Assembly (NCBI GenBank): GCA_039105265.1
Contig: JAPFFF010000007.1
Location: 2,542,001-2,606,000, forward strand
Origin: Tritrichomonas musculus
Lineage: Eukaryota > Parabasalia > Tritrichomonadida > Tritrichomonadidae
Length of the DNA: 64,000 nucleotides
Reading direction: 5' to 3'
Part shown: positions 46,076-55,872 of the stretch, in pieces
How the letters are laid out: the number at the start of each line of letters is the position of its first letter
How positions within the stretch are numbered: position 1 is the stretch's first letter
Position numbers and translations under genes: made by a program
Notes under the pieces: generated by a model
Told to the model about the DNA's origin: nothing
The model's database searches: none
What the model saw: only the letters and a program-made list of their open reading frames with translations

Positions 46076-46765
46076 ATGACCAAATATGTTACTGGCATGA
46101 AGCGCAATCAGATCATTCAACGTTGGTTGCAAGGCATTGACGATGAACAATATGAAGTGTTCCCTACTAAGAAAGAGGGTAAGTACATTGTTAAACAACG
46201 AAAGCAACCACTCATTCATAGGGATAAATCATCAGACAATCTCAATGGTATGCTTGAATCAAGTGCTTACCCCAATGCCAACTCAAGTGCCAACTCAAAT
46301 GTCAACTCAAGTGTCAACTCCAATGCTGACTCAAGTGTTTGCCTCAATGATAACTGCATCGATGAACCACCACAACATGAAGAAGCACAACCTATGCATA
46401 CACCAACACGTCTACCTAATAGATTCAAACAACATGCTACTCAACGTACTACATCAATACCACATCAAGTTGCCACACATGATACAACCATTAACTTGGA
46501 GATCCTTGAACAGCTACGTTCATTAGGTGAAGAGCTACGTAACGATAGATTCAAGCGTGAACAAAAGCAATACATCAAGCATGTCGTTAATAAGGAACTA
46601 TCAAAGCCACGCATAAGAAGTAAGTACGTACCTGAGCTGTTCCCTGACGATGATATACATGACCCACCACATGAATCACCACATGATCCATCTCATGACC
46701 CACCACAAGAACCACCTGATGTCATTGAATCAACACCATCGTTTAGATCGCGCATACGAAGATAG
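46076..46765 (+). CDS. Charged Polinton protein with in-frame 12-bp repeats (element E)
   Basis: 229 residues from ATG 46076 (MTKYVTGMKRNQIIQRWL). This start is preferred over 46049 because it matches the start of 837-1388 in A and has the TCAAATG context. VFPTKKEGKYIVKQRKQPL is conserved. Residues about 60-90 are NSSANSNVNSSVNSNADSS, encoded by 12-base repeats with an ACTCAAGTG core. A basic helical region follows (RFKREQKQYIKHVVNKEL), then an Asp/His/Pro-rich tail of HDPPHESPHDPSHDPP repeats. It lies directly before the capsid gene and may be a core or assembly protein. Confidence 0.7.
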   Translation: MTKYVTGMKRNQIIQRWLQGIDDEQYEVFPTKKEGKYIVKQRKQPLIHRDKSSDNLNGMLESSAYPNANSSANSNVNSSVNSNADSSVCLNDNCIDEPPQHEEAQPMHTPTRLPNRFKQHATQRTTSIPHQVATHDTTINLEILEQLRSLGEELRNDRFKREQKQYIKHVVNKELSKPRIRSKYVPELFPDDDIHDPPHESPHDPSHDPPQEPPDVIESTPSFRSRIRR

Positions 46766-46800
46766 CTTATGTAATACATTCATATTTTTAATACATCCAA

Positions 46801-48402
46801 ATGACATTCAACGCAGAAGTATTCCATAAGACGTCGGCTGAAGTCAACACTCAAGTTGCAAGCTACTTTGATGTAGTTGATAACGCTATTGCCATGTCCG
46901 ATACCAACCATAAGTATTTCATTGATGCACAAGCTTCATACAGTCCATCTGCACCTATCCATGCAGGGTCATTCACCACATTCATCATCAGTCCAACATG
47001 TGATAACACTGCAGATATATATAATGGCTTCATCAAAGCAACATTAAAAGTAAATGTAAAACTTGATCAACGACTTGCTATAACACAAGTTAATGGCTAT
47101 GATTTTGATTCAGTGTGGGTTGGCTTCAAAGATGCAATGGATGCAGTTGAGAAGTATGAGATCCTTGCTAATGGCATATCAATATACACTCAAAACTTCG
47201 CTCCAGAAGAATCATTCATCACTGCATGTGGTGCAAATGAAACATCAAAACGAGCTGATGTATTTTCAAAGGTTCGTCATAAAGATATATTCCATCGTAG
47301 ATTTCATCTTGCTCATTGTGGTAACTTCATATTATTCAGAGACAAGGATGGTAATAAGGTTAATCATGTTGATAACGTCGAGATACCATTAAAGATTGAC
47401 TTGCGAAGGTTCTTACCATTGAGTAACATTAAATATCTACCTGCATTCGCTGGTAAGCTTGAGTTGAAAATCATGTTTGGTACACAAGCTCTCCTCTATT
47501 GTCCATGTGGACCATCTAAAGAATTGATGTCAACCATTCAAGATTATACTGACTTCGCATTTAATGAAATCACTAATGAATTCACTCCTATTGGTGACCC
47601 AGTTAAAATGTGGACTGCTTCAAATGTTGATGATGATAATGGTATACATAACATTACATCTGATGATCGTACATTAACTGTTGCACGTGATTATGAAGTA
47701 TACAATTGTCATAGTATCATACCTAACTTCGGCATTGATGCTGATATATATAACTCTCTCATACAACGATACACGAAGCAAGAGCTTATCTTTCCAACGC
47801 AGATACTCACATTCACTACCATGTCAAAGAAGCTTAGCGATGGTCATTGTTCATCCACTCAAACAATCACACCGCGATTTGTTGATTCAATCTTCTTCCT
47901 CTTCCCATTGAAAGCAACACATCATACTGTATTTAAGAATCCAATGTTTAACAGCTTCCAACTACGATGTGGTGGGTATGGTACTATACCTGCAATACCA
48001 TTCAATACAGCTGATGGTGAGGATCCAATGTTGATTGAACTATGTCAGAACGCTATGAATGTTAATGGTGAACAAACAGGTTTTAATAAAGAGGTCACTG
48101 CATCATTGGTTAATTTTGATGAATGGAATGAAAACACAACTGGTTTATACAGTAATGATCGCACGTCATTCTTTATTGGGTTGCCAACTGAGACAGATAA
48201 CACTTTCCAACAAGGTCAAACCACTAACACACCAATCACATATGAAATCGTATGTGACCTTGATGATACTTACTATACACAGAACAACACTACACCACCA
48301 TTGATGGCATTGTTACAAGACACAGTCATATCAATTCATGTTCAACCTAATGGTATGCCTCCCGTTGTAGAAATAGGCCAGTACGATATTACAAGTCGTT
48401 AA
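46801..48402 (+). CDS. Polinton major capsid protein candidate (element E)
   Basis: 533 residues, the size of Polinton double jelly-roll major capsid proteins. It is beta-rich with few long helices, and homologous to the partial copies in A and B. Recognisable blocks are TADIYNGFIKATLKVNVKL, FDSVWVGFKDAMDAVEKYEI, RRFLPLSNIKYLPAFAGKLE, and a C-terminal part with VCDLDDTYYTQNNTTPPLMA. The double jelly-roll assignment rests on size, composition and position after the ATPase cassette, not on a fold search. An HNH gene follows closely. Confidence 0.75.
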   Translation: MTFNAEVFHKTSAEVNTQVASYFDVVDNAIAMSDTNHKYFIDAQASYSPSAPIHAGSFTTFIISPTCDNTADIYNGFIKATLKVNVKLDQRLAITQVNGYDFDSVWVGFKDAMDAVEKYEILANGISIYTQNFAPEESFITACGANETSKRADVFSKVRHKDIFHRRFHLAHCGNFILFRDKDGNKVNHVDNVEIPLKIDLRRFLPLSNIKYLPAFAGKLELKIMFGTQALLYCPCGPSKELMSTIQDYTDFAFNEITNEFTPIGDPVKMWTASNVDDDNGIHNITSDDRTLTVARDYEVYNCHSIIPNFGIDADIYNSLIQRYTKQELIFPTQILTFTTMSKKLSDGHCSSTQTITPRFVDSIFFLFPLKATHHTVFKNPMFNSFQLRCGGYGTIPAIPFNTADGEDPMLIELCQNAMNVNGEQTGFNKEVTASLVNFDEWNENTTGLYSNDRTSFFIGLPTETDNTFQQGQTTNTPITYEIVCDLDDTYYTQNNTTPPLMALLQDTVISIHVQPNGMPPVVEIGQYDITSR

Positions 48403-48453
48403 TACATGTTAATGTGTAACTAAATTTATATTATCATTTTTGACTTCATGCAA

Positions 48454-49059
48454 ATGACAATTGAACAGCATTGGGAAACACTTAAAGTTGATTCATCATT
48501 TGAGATATGCACTGAATACCCATATCAAGTCAGACGTAGGGATAACCATAAGGTTGTATCTGAATCAATGAATGGAAGTGGCTATCCACAATTAGGTTTG
48601 AATTCAACTACATATCCTAAGCATCGTGTCATTGCATTACAATGGATAGCTAATGATGACCTTGTCAATAAGGTTGAAGTTGATCATATTAACAAAGATA
48701 GAACAGACTATCACATTAGCAATTTGCGTTGGGTTACTCGCCATGATAATCACCTCAATATAACAGGTCATGGCCATATTAAGTATGAGTATTTTGATGA
48801 CATACCTGATGAATCAATAGTGATTGACACGTATGAGACTAAAAATGGTATGCGTTACTTTGAATATGGTCGATATTACTATTACCATGATGATGCTAAT
48901 GATGAAGATGTGTTCTATGGTAAGGTAGCTGATGATTTATATCGACGACTTCACATCAATGTAACAAAGGATGGATGTAGAGTGGTTTCTTGCAGAGACA
49001 TTAATAACAATCAAGTAGGTGTATGCATTAGCAAGTTCAAACGTCAACATGATCTTTAA
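48454..49059 (+). CDS. HNH homing endonuclease-like protein, long form (element E)
   Basis: 201 residues from ATG 48454 (MTIEQHWETLKV); an ATG at 48448 adds two residues. A NUMOD4-like N-terminal part (CTEYPYQVRRRDNHKVVSES) and the HNH core VDHINKDRTDYHISNLRW match the shorter HNH genes in A and B. The C-terminal 100 residues are an extra acidic, tyrosine-rich domain (YFEYGRYYYYHDDANDEDV) not present in those copies; it may set DNA specificity. It sits between the capsid gene and the repeat arm and is complete. Confidence 0.85.
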   Translation: MTIEQHWETLKVDSSFEICTEYPYQVRRRDNHKVVSESMNGSGYPQLGLNSTTYPKHRVIALQWIANDDLVNKVEVDHINKDRTDYHISNLRWVTRHDNHLNITGHGHIKYEYFDDIPDESIVIDTYETKNGMRYFEYGRYYYYHDDANDEDVFYGKVADDLYRRLHINVTKDGCRVVSCRDINNNQVGVCISKFKRQHDL

Positions 49060-49082
49060 TCAATGTATTTGTTTTTACTCAA

Positions 49083-49271
49083 ATGTCATCACGCAACGTT
49101 CAAGTAATGTCACACAAACAATGTATAACGCCTAACCCACCTGTGACACAACCTAAGTTCAAGCACGCACCTACACATCGCAAAGAGAACCTATCAACAG
49201 TTGATGGTAAAGCAAGTACGGTTAATGCTAAGCAATTGATATTGTATAAGGATGACGTTAACTCATATTAA
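49083..49271 (+). CDS. Small basic protein, unknown
   Basis: 62 residues beginning MSSRNVQVMSHKQCITPNPP, starting in a TCAAATG context 24 bases after the HNH stop. It is basic in the middle (PKFKHAPTHRKEN) and ends in ILYKDDVNSY. No family is recognised. The clean start context and spacing favour a real gene. The 24-bp minisatellite begins 13 bases after it. Confidence 0.4.
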   Translation: MSSRNVQVMSHKQCITPNPPVTQPKFKHAPTHRKENLSTVDGKASTVNAKQLILYKDDVNSY

Positions 49272-49283
49272 GTGCATGCATGA

Positions 49284-50373
49284 TGTATCACTCAATGCTT
49301 AGTCAAGTGTATCACTCAATGCTTAGTCAAGTGTATCACTCAATGCTTAGTCAAGTGTTCGTCTAGTGTATCACTCAATGCTTAGTCTAGTGTATCACTC
49401 AATGCTTAGTCAAGTGTTCGTCTAGTGTATCACTCAATGCTTAGTCAAGTGTTCGTCTAGTGTATCACTCAATGCTTAGTCAAGTGTTCGTCTAGTGTAT
49501 CACTCAATGCTTAGTCAAGTGTATCACTCAATGCTTAGTCAAGTGTTCACTCAATGCTTAGTCAAGTGTATCACTCAATGCTTAGCCAAGTGTATCACTC
49601 AATGCTTAGCCAAGTGTATCACTCAATGCTTAGTCAAGTGTATCACTCAATGCTTAGTCAAGTGTATCACTCAATGCTTAGTCAAGTGTTCGTCTAGTGT
49701 ATCACTCAATGCTTAGTCTAGTGTATCACTCAATGCTTAGTCAAGTGTTCGTCTAGTGTATCACTCAATGCTTAGTCAAGTGTTCGTCTAGTGTATCACT
49801 CAATGCTTAGTCAAGTGTTCGTCTAGTGTATCACTCAATGCTTAGTCAAGTGTATCACTCAATGCTTAGTCAAGTGTTCACTCAATGCTTAGTCAAGTGT
49901 ATCACTCAATGCTTAGTCAAGTGTATCACTCAATGCTTAGTCAAGTGTATCACTCAATGCTTAGTCAAGTGTATCACTCAATGCTTAGTCAAGTGTATCA
50001 CTCAATGCTTAGTCAAGTGTTCGTCTAGTGTATCACTCAATGCTTAGTCTAGTGTATCACTCAATGCTTAGTCAAGTGTTCGTCTAGTGTATCACTCAAT
50101 GCTTAGTCAAGTGTTCGTCTAGTGTATCACTCAATGCTTAGTCAAGTGTTCGTCTAGTGTATCACTCAATGCTTAGTCAAGTGTATCACTCAATGCTTAG
50201 TCAAGTGTTCACTCAATGCTTAGTCAAGTGTATCACTCAATGCTTAGCCAAGTGTATCACTCAATGCTTAGTCAAGTGTATCACTCAATGCTTAGTCAAG
50301 TGTATCACTCAATGCTTAGTCAAGTGTATCACTCAATGCTTAGTCAAGTGTATCACTCAATGCTTAGTCAACT
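49284..50373 (+). repeat. 24-bp minisatellite with 331-bp higher-order period
   Basis: About 45 units of AGTCAAGTGTATCACTCAAT-GCTT and shortened variants, some joined by GTTCGTCTAGTGT. The pattern of variants repeats three times at a 331-base step (equivalent positions 49495, 49826 and 50157). The 24-base length keeps frames open, so long frames such as YHSMLSQV repeats appear, but these are probably by-products of the period rather than genes. Confidence 0.9.
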
Positions 50374-50441
50374 GCATCACATCATACAGCTTACATACAA
50401 CAGCTGAAGGTGGTGAGTAAAAATGTTTTTGTTTAACTCAA

Positions 50442-50963
50442 ATGATTAAGAAGCGACCACTAAACAATGGCGTAAATGCCAACGTCAGTCTTGAGCCAGC
50501 AGCTGCAGCACAATCAAACAACAATATTAACAACAACATATTCATCAACAAGCGTGATGATGGTAAAGAAGATATCGTTATCACACGTGATGTTCAACTT
50601 GATACACCACATGATAGCATTGATGTTGATGTTAAGGTACTCATACTTGAAACGTATGCTAAGATACTACTTGACAATGACAAAGCATTGATCAGCAATC
50701 TCATCAGCAAGCGCACTATCATCGTACCACAGCAAGCATTAGCAGCAATCATCAAGGCAGTCACTCATGGTGAGGTTGAGATATATGTCGATGACAACCC
50801 TGGTTGTTGTGTAGGTAAAGCATCACCCATTCAAAAGGTAGACGCCATTAAGATAATCAAAGATAATGGTGAGATTGTTACTGACTTCAAACAGGTCTAC
50901 AATAAAGAGTTCAATGATCTCGTTAATGTTTATCACTTATGTTTGAAGTATGTTGTATGTTAA
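50442..50963 (+). CDS. Polinton arm protein with paired cysteines (element E)
   Basis: 173 residues. The N-terminal 40 residues are Asn/Ala-rich and disordered. The compact C-terminal domain has EVEIYVDDNPGCCVGKAS and FNDLVNVYHLCLKYVV, homologous to 9109-9789 in remnant D. It begins in a TCAAATG context right after the 24-bp array. It converges on the giant structural gene with the 12-bp array between them. The adjacency to a large beta-rich gene in both D and E suggests a functional pair; the function is unknown. Confidence 0.65.
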   Translation: MIKKRPLNNGVNANVSLEPAAAAQSNNNINNNIFINKRDDGKEDIVITRDVQLDTPHDSIDVDVKVLILETYAKILLDNDKALISNLISKRTIIVPQQALAAIIKAVTHGEVEIYVDDNPGCCVGKASPIQKVDAIKIIKDNGEIVTDFKQVYNKEFNDLVNVYHLCLKYVVC

Positions 50964-51232
50964 GTGATAGCTCAAGTGATAACTCAAATGATAACTTAAA
51001 TGATAGCTCAAGTGATAGCTCAAGTGATAGCTTAAATGATAGCTCAAGTGATAGCTTAAATGATAACTTAAGTGATAGCTCAAGTGATAGCTTAAATGAT
51101 AACTCAAGTGATAACTCAAGTGATAACTCAAGTGATAGCTTAAATGATAACTCAAGTGGATAGCTTAAATGATAGCTCAAGTGATAGCTCAAATGATAGC
51201 TCAAGTGATAGCTCAAGTGATAGCTCAAGCAG
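50963..51232 (+). repeat. 12-bp minisatellite (GCTCAAGTGATA)
   Basis: About 22 units of GCTCAAGTGATA with variants such as ACTCAAATGATA. It fills the gap between two convergent genes of element E. The 12-base period opens frames on both strands (SDSS and YHLS repeats), which are not credible genes. Confidence 0.9.
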
Positions 51233-51262
51233 TATGTAAAAACATAGGAGTTATTTTTATGT

Positions 51263-54200
51263 TCACGACAATGAATGTATTACATTCTTAGTGTTATCTT
51301 CAAGTAAGATACCATTTGATGTAAAGAATGACGAGTTAATCATTATGTAATTAGCTGTTGCATTTATTATGAAATTGTTACCACTTAATGGAAATTCAAT
51401 ATTGTTTAACCAGATCTTAGTTGGTTCACATTGATATTCATACTTAGGTGAATTATTAACGTTGAATGATATATTGATTTTGATTTCCCTTTCACTAGCA
51501 ACATTATCTTTGGTTTCATTGTAAGTCAAATAGAGTGTTCCATCATATGTCTCAAGTTGTTTCTCGAATTGATAACGAATGATATTACTATTCGCTACAC
51601 TGAATGTATAATTGATTCGTGTTAATTTATTCACCAATGCATCTAACCTAGCTCTTAATGATTCATTCTCACGCTGTAGATTTGATATCTGACTGTTCAT
51701 TGTTAATATTGTAGAGACATTATCACCTACTATCCTAGCTAGATCTTGATGAGATTTAGCATATGTGTTCAACTCACTCTTCAATGCATATCCATCCAAC
51801 TGATCAACAACGACATAATCATCTGGCATATCACTCTTCAACATGTACTCATTCAATGTTGATGTCAACTGTGATGTTGTAACATGATTGGTTGGTAATT
51901 CATTTGACTTGACATACGACTTCAATGTATTCACTAAGCTAGTCGTTGATACATAATCCGATGGTATATCACTCTTCAATGCATATCCATCCAACTGATC
52001 AACAACGACATAATCATCTGGCATATCACTCTTCAACATGTACTCATTCAATGTTGACGTTAACTGTGATGTCGTAACATGATTGGTTGGTATCTCACTC
52101 TTCAATGCTATTTTATCATGCTTCAATATTTTTTCCGCTGATATTAATTTGGTATCAAAATAGTCTTCCCCATTATCGATGTAAAAGCATTGACCATTAC
52201 TATCGCTTTTATAATAGATCAAGTTATAGGTTGTTCCATCAATTTCAACATCGACATTAACTCCATCTTCAGTAATAACACCATCATAGTCAAATGTATA
52301 GTCAAACACTTTGACAAAGCAATCGTTATTTGATATTGTTCCAACAAGGTGAATTCCATTAGTCAATGTTATTTTGACTTCCCACGATCCAGAGCTATCT
52401 TGTACGTTTTCAAATGGCACATCGACAGCATCGTTATATATCAAATCTGTCTTTAATCGATAATTAGATAAATCATTCATGTTAATCATATTGTTTTTTA
52501 ATTCATCCAATGCTGTGTTAACTTCATCAACAGTTGGAAAGTCATTCAACGTTTTAGCAAGTGACTCATCGTTCAACTCAAGTTGAGCACGTAATGAATC
52601 AATGCTTTTATTCACTGCGTCAATGTCACATGTATATGCTAAATCATTCGTTGTAAGTGTCAATTGTCTAACCGATGTGTTTTCTTTAACAGTTATGCTT
52701 GTGACCTGTACATTGTGCGGGTTGTTAATCGTAATGACGTTGCCACTCATCGTTGCCGCTGGAAATGTATCTGTACCAATGAACTCAGCTATTGCATCAT
52801 CCACAATGTTGATTGTAACATATTGTTCATCATAGTCAATGTCATTGAACTCGCTAATCGTTCTAACCATGAGTTTGACTTTAAGTACACCACTTGTGAT
52901 TGTGTCTTCAGCTATGAGTTGAATCGTTTTACCATCAACCTTGCCAACAACATCAATGGTATCATTACGTGCTAACTCATTCTTGTTAACATAACCATCC
53001 ATCTGTACAGATACATCACTGATTGCATTTGCCAGCGCTTTGATGGTAGGCTTGAGTGTATGTCTGAATCGTTTACACATGTCCATTGTTGATGTCAATG
53101 TCATTGCCACTTTAGATGGATCATCGAGTTCATCACTGAAGTTCATCTCTGTTACTGGTATGTATTCTTCATCACACCATTGAGCTATTCTACTTAACGC
53201 TTCATCTTGAGTGACAGCTTGAGGTGTAATTGATGTTGCATCTTGAGTTGTAATTGATGTTGCATCTTGAGTGACAGCTTGAGGTTCATCATAAGTGACG
53301 GCTTGAGTTACAATCTTAGCACCACCAACTAAGTCACCGAAGAATATGTCAGAGCCAATATCAGGTAGTTCATCAGTCAGCTTACCTACCATGTCATCCA
53401 ATACATCAGCGCCAACATCACTAGCTTTAGTTATGGTGTTAACTAACTCACGACCACCTGATTTGACAGCTGAACCAACACCCTTCGTTGCAAATGATAA
53501 TGCCTTACCAGCAACATCTATGCCAGTGGCACCTAACACACAGCCAACAGCACCTAACGCAATACCAACATTTGCTTTCATATCAATCTTATCAACTTCC
53601 TTCTCAAGGTATTTAGTCTTAGCTTGTTGGTCAGTCATCTGCGAGCCAAGTGCATCAACCTTAGATTGCACCTCCTTAACATCATACGATACTACATCAA
53701 CGTTGTTAGTAACGAGATTCAAGTCAGATCTCATTGTAGTGATATTGTCAGCAGTGATTATCTTCGATGATGTAATGTTGAAGTCAGTGTATAGTGTTGT
53801 AGCTGAGTTTGGATTAGGTGACACTTCATAGAACTGTTGCTTGATGATGTATTCGAATGCATTTGTAGCTGCATCCCAATTAACTTCATCAATAGGATCA
53901 GTATAATCATGACGAAGGTATAATGCAATATCACGTGGTGTTAAGCCATCATCATTGCTGGTTTGAGTGGGTGTCTTACTCCAAACATATGCCACTCTTT
54001 CGACTGTATCAAGTGCTCCACTTAAATCAACGTATCCTCTATCATATACATCATTTTTATTATGAACTTCACCGACTGTGAATGATAACCTCATGGTATG
54101 CTCTTGATGTGGCAACGTCAAGTCAAGGTATAGTAATTCAATGTCGCTTACTTTGAGTGTTGATGTTGAGTAATTATTATATGTACAACTCATTGCAACC

Positions 54201-55858
54201 AAATCATAACCATCCATCGTTGCACCATTGAGTATAAATGAATAGCCAATGTTGAGTTCATACTCAGATGCATTAACCAATCTACCATCACGCAACTTAA
54301 TCAGTACCTCATACTTGCCATCATTGCGGCATGTGTTGAGTAGTGAATATGCTAAGCCATGTGTTTTGTCTTCAGGTATTGCTCTGTAATTCAACGTATC
54401 ACGCTTGACTGCAACCATACAACCAGTTGAACCATAGTTATCTTCTTTAGGATCACGTGTTTTACACTTGCTGATGACCTTGCTTTGGAACCTACCTTGA
54501 ATACTGTCACCAACCCACTTGTTACCATCCCATGTCAATGCCCATGTGTTGCCAAAGCAGTACTCACTAAATTTGAACGTTAAGTTGGTTGGTATGTCAT
54601 ACGTTGATGGTATCTTATACACCATTCGATAGCACTCACATTCATACTCGAGTTGTTCATTCGCAAACATGTCAGTGTATTTAACATGTTCATCATAGTC
54701 AATCATTGATGGTCGATAGAAGTAATACACATCTGATCGTTGTAACTTCAATGCATTAGTTGCATCTATGATGTCACACTTGATGGTTGGCTTACGTGCT
54801 ACCAATGCATCTGATGAGAGTAGGTTATGAATCACTATGTCACCATTCAAGAAGCGTATGTATGGTTCAATGTTGAAGTAACTTGCAAACATTATCTCAG
54901 GATCATCTCGTTTGCGTGTTGAGTATGTGCAACAATCACGTGCTACGTTGTGTGTCAACTCTGGGCAGATGAACTTACCATCTTTAGCTGATATGATGAA
55001 GTCATTTAAGATGTTACCTTGCCAATCGAATAATAACATGTTGCGCAAGTGAATCTTAAACACATCAACTGATGTTGAAGCAGTGAGTTTGTTTTTGAGT
55101 GCAGTTGGTAATGTTATCTTCATGATTATGACTGGATCATTAACTGGATCATCAACACCTGATTCACTGCTAACTGTTGGTGTGTATACGGTTATGTCAT
55201 CATGCTTGACGTAGTAAACAGGATAACCTTCTTGAATTGCAAACTCATCTGATTCACTTGTGGTTGGTTGGTTGTTAGACTCTAGCTCTTGTACCTTGTA
55301 TGAGAGCAACGCTAATGGCCCTTTGATGGTGTCACGGAATGACTTACATATGTTTACACATGAGTTTAATGACACAGCTTGATCGTTATCATTTGGTAAT
55401 GAGATATCGTCTTCAGTGCTTGTACACCAATCAATGATGGGTTGAAGAATGGATGTTGAATCATGTGTTACAACTGGAGGCCTAGCTTGAGTTACATCTT
55501 GAGTTACAACTGGAGTGCTAGCTTGAGTTACATCTTGAGTTACATCTTGAGGCCGACTTATAGTCGGCAACTCGACCTGGTCGAGTGTTACATCTTGAGG
55601 TGATACATCATGAGCTGCATCTCGAGTTACATCTTGAGTTGATGGTTGGTTTGACTTATGAATAGCACGTGGTATGTACAGTAACGCATCAACCATAGGT
55701 ACAAGTATACGTTGACCACGACATACAACATAACGGTCTGTTAACGATGGATGATCTAATAACCATTCAACATCATGCTCGATCTCTTCAATTCTACTAT
55801 TGATGTTTGAGATGAAGCCACGTAATGTGGATTGCTGTTGTTCATCATGTTGACGCAT
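51263..55858 (-). CDS. Giant fibre-like structural protein (element E)
   Basis: 1,531 residues, leftward, starting 23 bases inside the right terminus. It is homologous to 55984-61062 over most of its length; the block EVNWDAATNAFEYIIKQQFY is nearly the same in both. It has TQDVT/TQAST-type 12-base-coded repeats near residues 85-130 and 860-890. A hydrophobic glycine-rich segment lies near residue 766 (GIALGAVGCVLGATGIDVAG). Near residues 1,240-1,370 are fibre-type spacer repeats (YMLKSDMPDDYVVVDQLDGY, ALKSDIPSDYV) and a coiled coil. Such KSD/KTE spacer motifs are typical of phage and viral fibre shafts. A host-attachment or internal-membrane role is inferred. Confidence 0.65.
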   Translation of the reverse strand: MRQHDEQQQSTLRGFISNINSRIEEIEHDVEWLLDHPSLTDRYVVCRGQRILVPMVDALLYIPRAIHKSNQPSTQDVTRDAAHDVSPQDVTLDQVELPTISRPQDVTQDVTQASTPVVTQDVTQARPPVVTHDSTSILQPIIDWCTSTEDDISLPNDNDQAVSLNSCVNICKSFRDTIKGPLALLSYKVQELESNNQPTTSESDEFAIQEGYPVYYVKHDDITVYTPTVSSESGVDDPVNDPVIIMKITLPTALKNKLTASTSVDVFKIHLRNMLLFDWQGNILNDFIISAKDGKFICPELTHNVARDCCTYSTRKRDDPEIMFASYFNIEPYIRFLNGDIVIHNLLSSDALVARKPTIKCDIIDATNALKLQRSDVYYFYRPSMIDYDEHVKYTDMFANEQLEYECECYRMVYKIPSTYDIPTNLTFKFSEYCFGNTWALTWDGNKWVGDSIQGRFQSKVISKCKTRDPKEDNYGSTGCMVAVKRDTLNYRAIPEDKTHGLAYSLLNTCRNDGKYEVLIKLRDGRLVNASEYELNIGYSFILNGATMDGYDLVAMSCTYNNYSTSTLKVSDIELLYLDLTLPHQEHTMRLSFTVGEVHNKNDVYDRGYVDLSGALDTVERVAYVWSKTPTQTSNDDGLTPRDIALYLRHDYTDPIDEVNWDAATNAFEYIIKQQFYEVSPNPNSATTLYTDFNITSSKIITADNITTMRSDLNLVTNNVDVVSYDVKEVQSKVDALGSQMTDQQAKTKYLEKEVDKIDMKANVGIALGAVGCVLGATGIDVAGKALSFATKGVGSAVKSGGRELVNTITKASDVGADVLDDMVGKLTDELPDIGSDIFFGDLVGGAKIVTQAVTYDEPQAVTQDATSITTQDATSITPQAVTQDEALSRIAQWCDEEYIPVTEMNFSDELDDPSKVAMTLTSTMDMCKRFRHTLKPTIKALANAISDVSVQMDGYVNKNELARNDTIDVVGKVDGKTIQLIAEDTITSGVLKVKLMVRTISEFNDIDYDEQYVTINIVDDAIAEFIGTDTFPAATMSGNVITINNPHNVQVTSITVKENTSVRQLTLTTNDLAYTCDIDAVNKSIDSLRAQLELNDESLAKTLNDFPTVDEVNTALDELKNNMINMNDLSNYRLKTDLIYNDAVDVPFENVQDSSGSWEVKITLTNGIHLVGTISNNDCFVKVFDYTFDYDGVITEDGVNVDVEIDGTTYNLIYYKSDSNGQCFYIDNGEDYFDTKLISAEKILKHDKIALKSEIPTNHVTTSQLTSTLNEYMLKSDMPDDYVVVDQLDGYALKSDIPSDYVSTTSLVNTLKSYVKSNELPTNHVTTSQLTSTLNEYMLKSDMPDDYVVVDQLDGYALKSELNTYAKSHQDLARIVGDNVSTILTMNSQISNLQRENESLRARLDALVNKLTRINYTFSVANSNIIRYQFEKQLETYDGTLYLTYNETKDNVASEREIKINISFNVNNSPKYEYQCEPTKIWLNNIEFPLSGNNFIINATANYIMINSSFFTSNGILLEDNTKNVIHSLS

Positions 55859-55872
55859 CCAAGCTATGTCAC

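Noticed and set aside
49284-50373. CRISPR-like array
   Set aside because: Units are contiguous with no unique spacers, and the host is a eukaryote with Polintons.
49495-50420. Open frames of YHSMLSQV or CLVKCITQ repeats in the 24-bp array
   Set aside because: The 24-base unit keeps several frames open at once; no unique sequence or start context supports a protein.
50923-51228. MSYHLSYHLS and SDSSSDNS frames in the 12-bp array
   Set aside because: By-product of a 12-base tandem repeat on both strands; located between two convergent genes.
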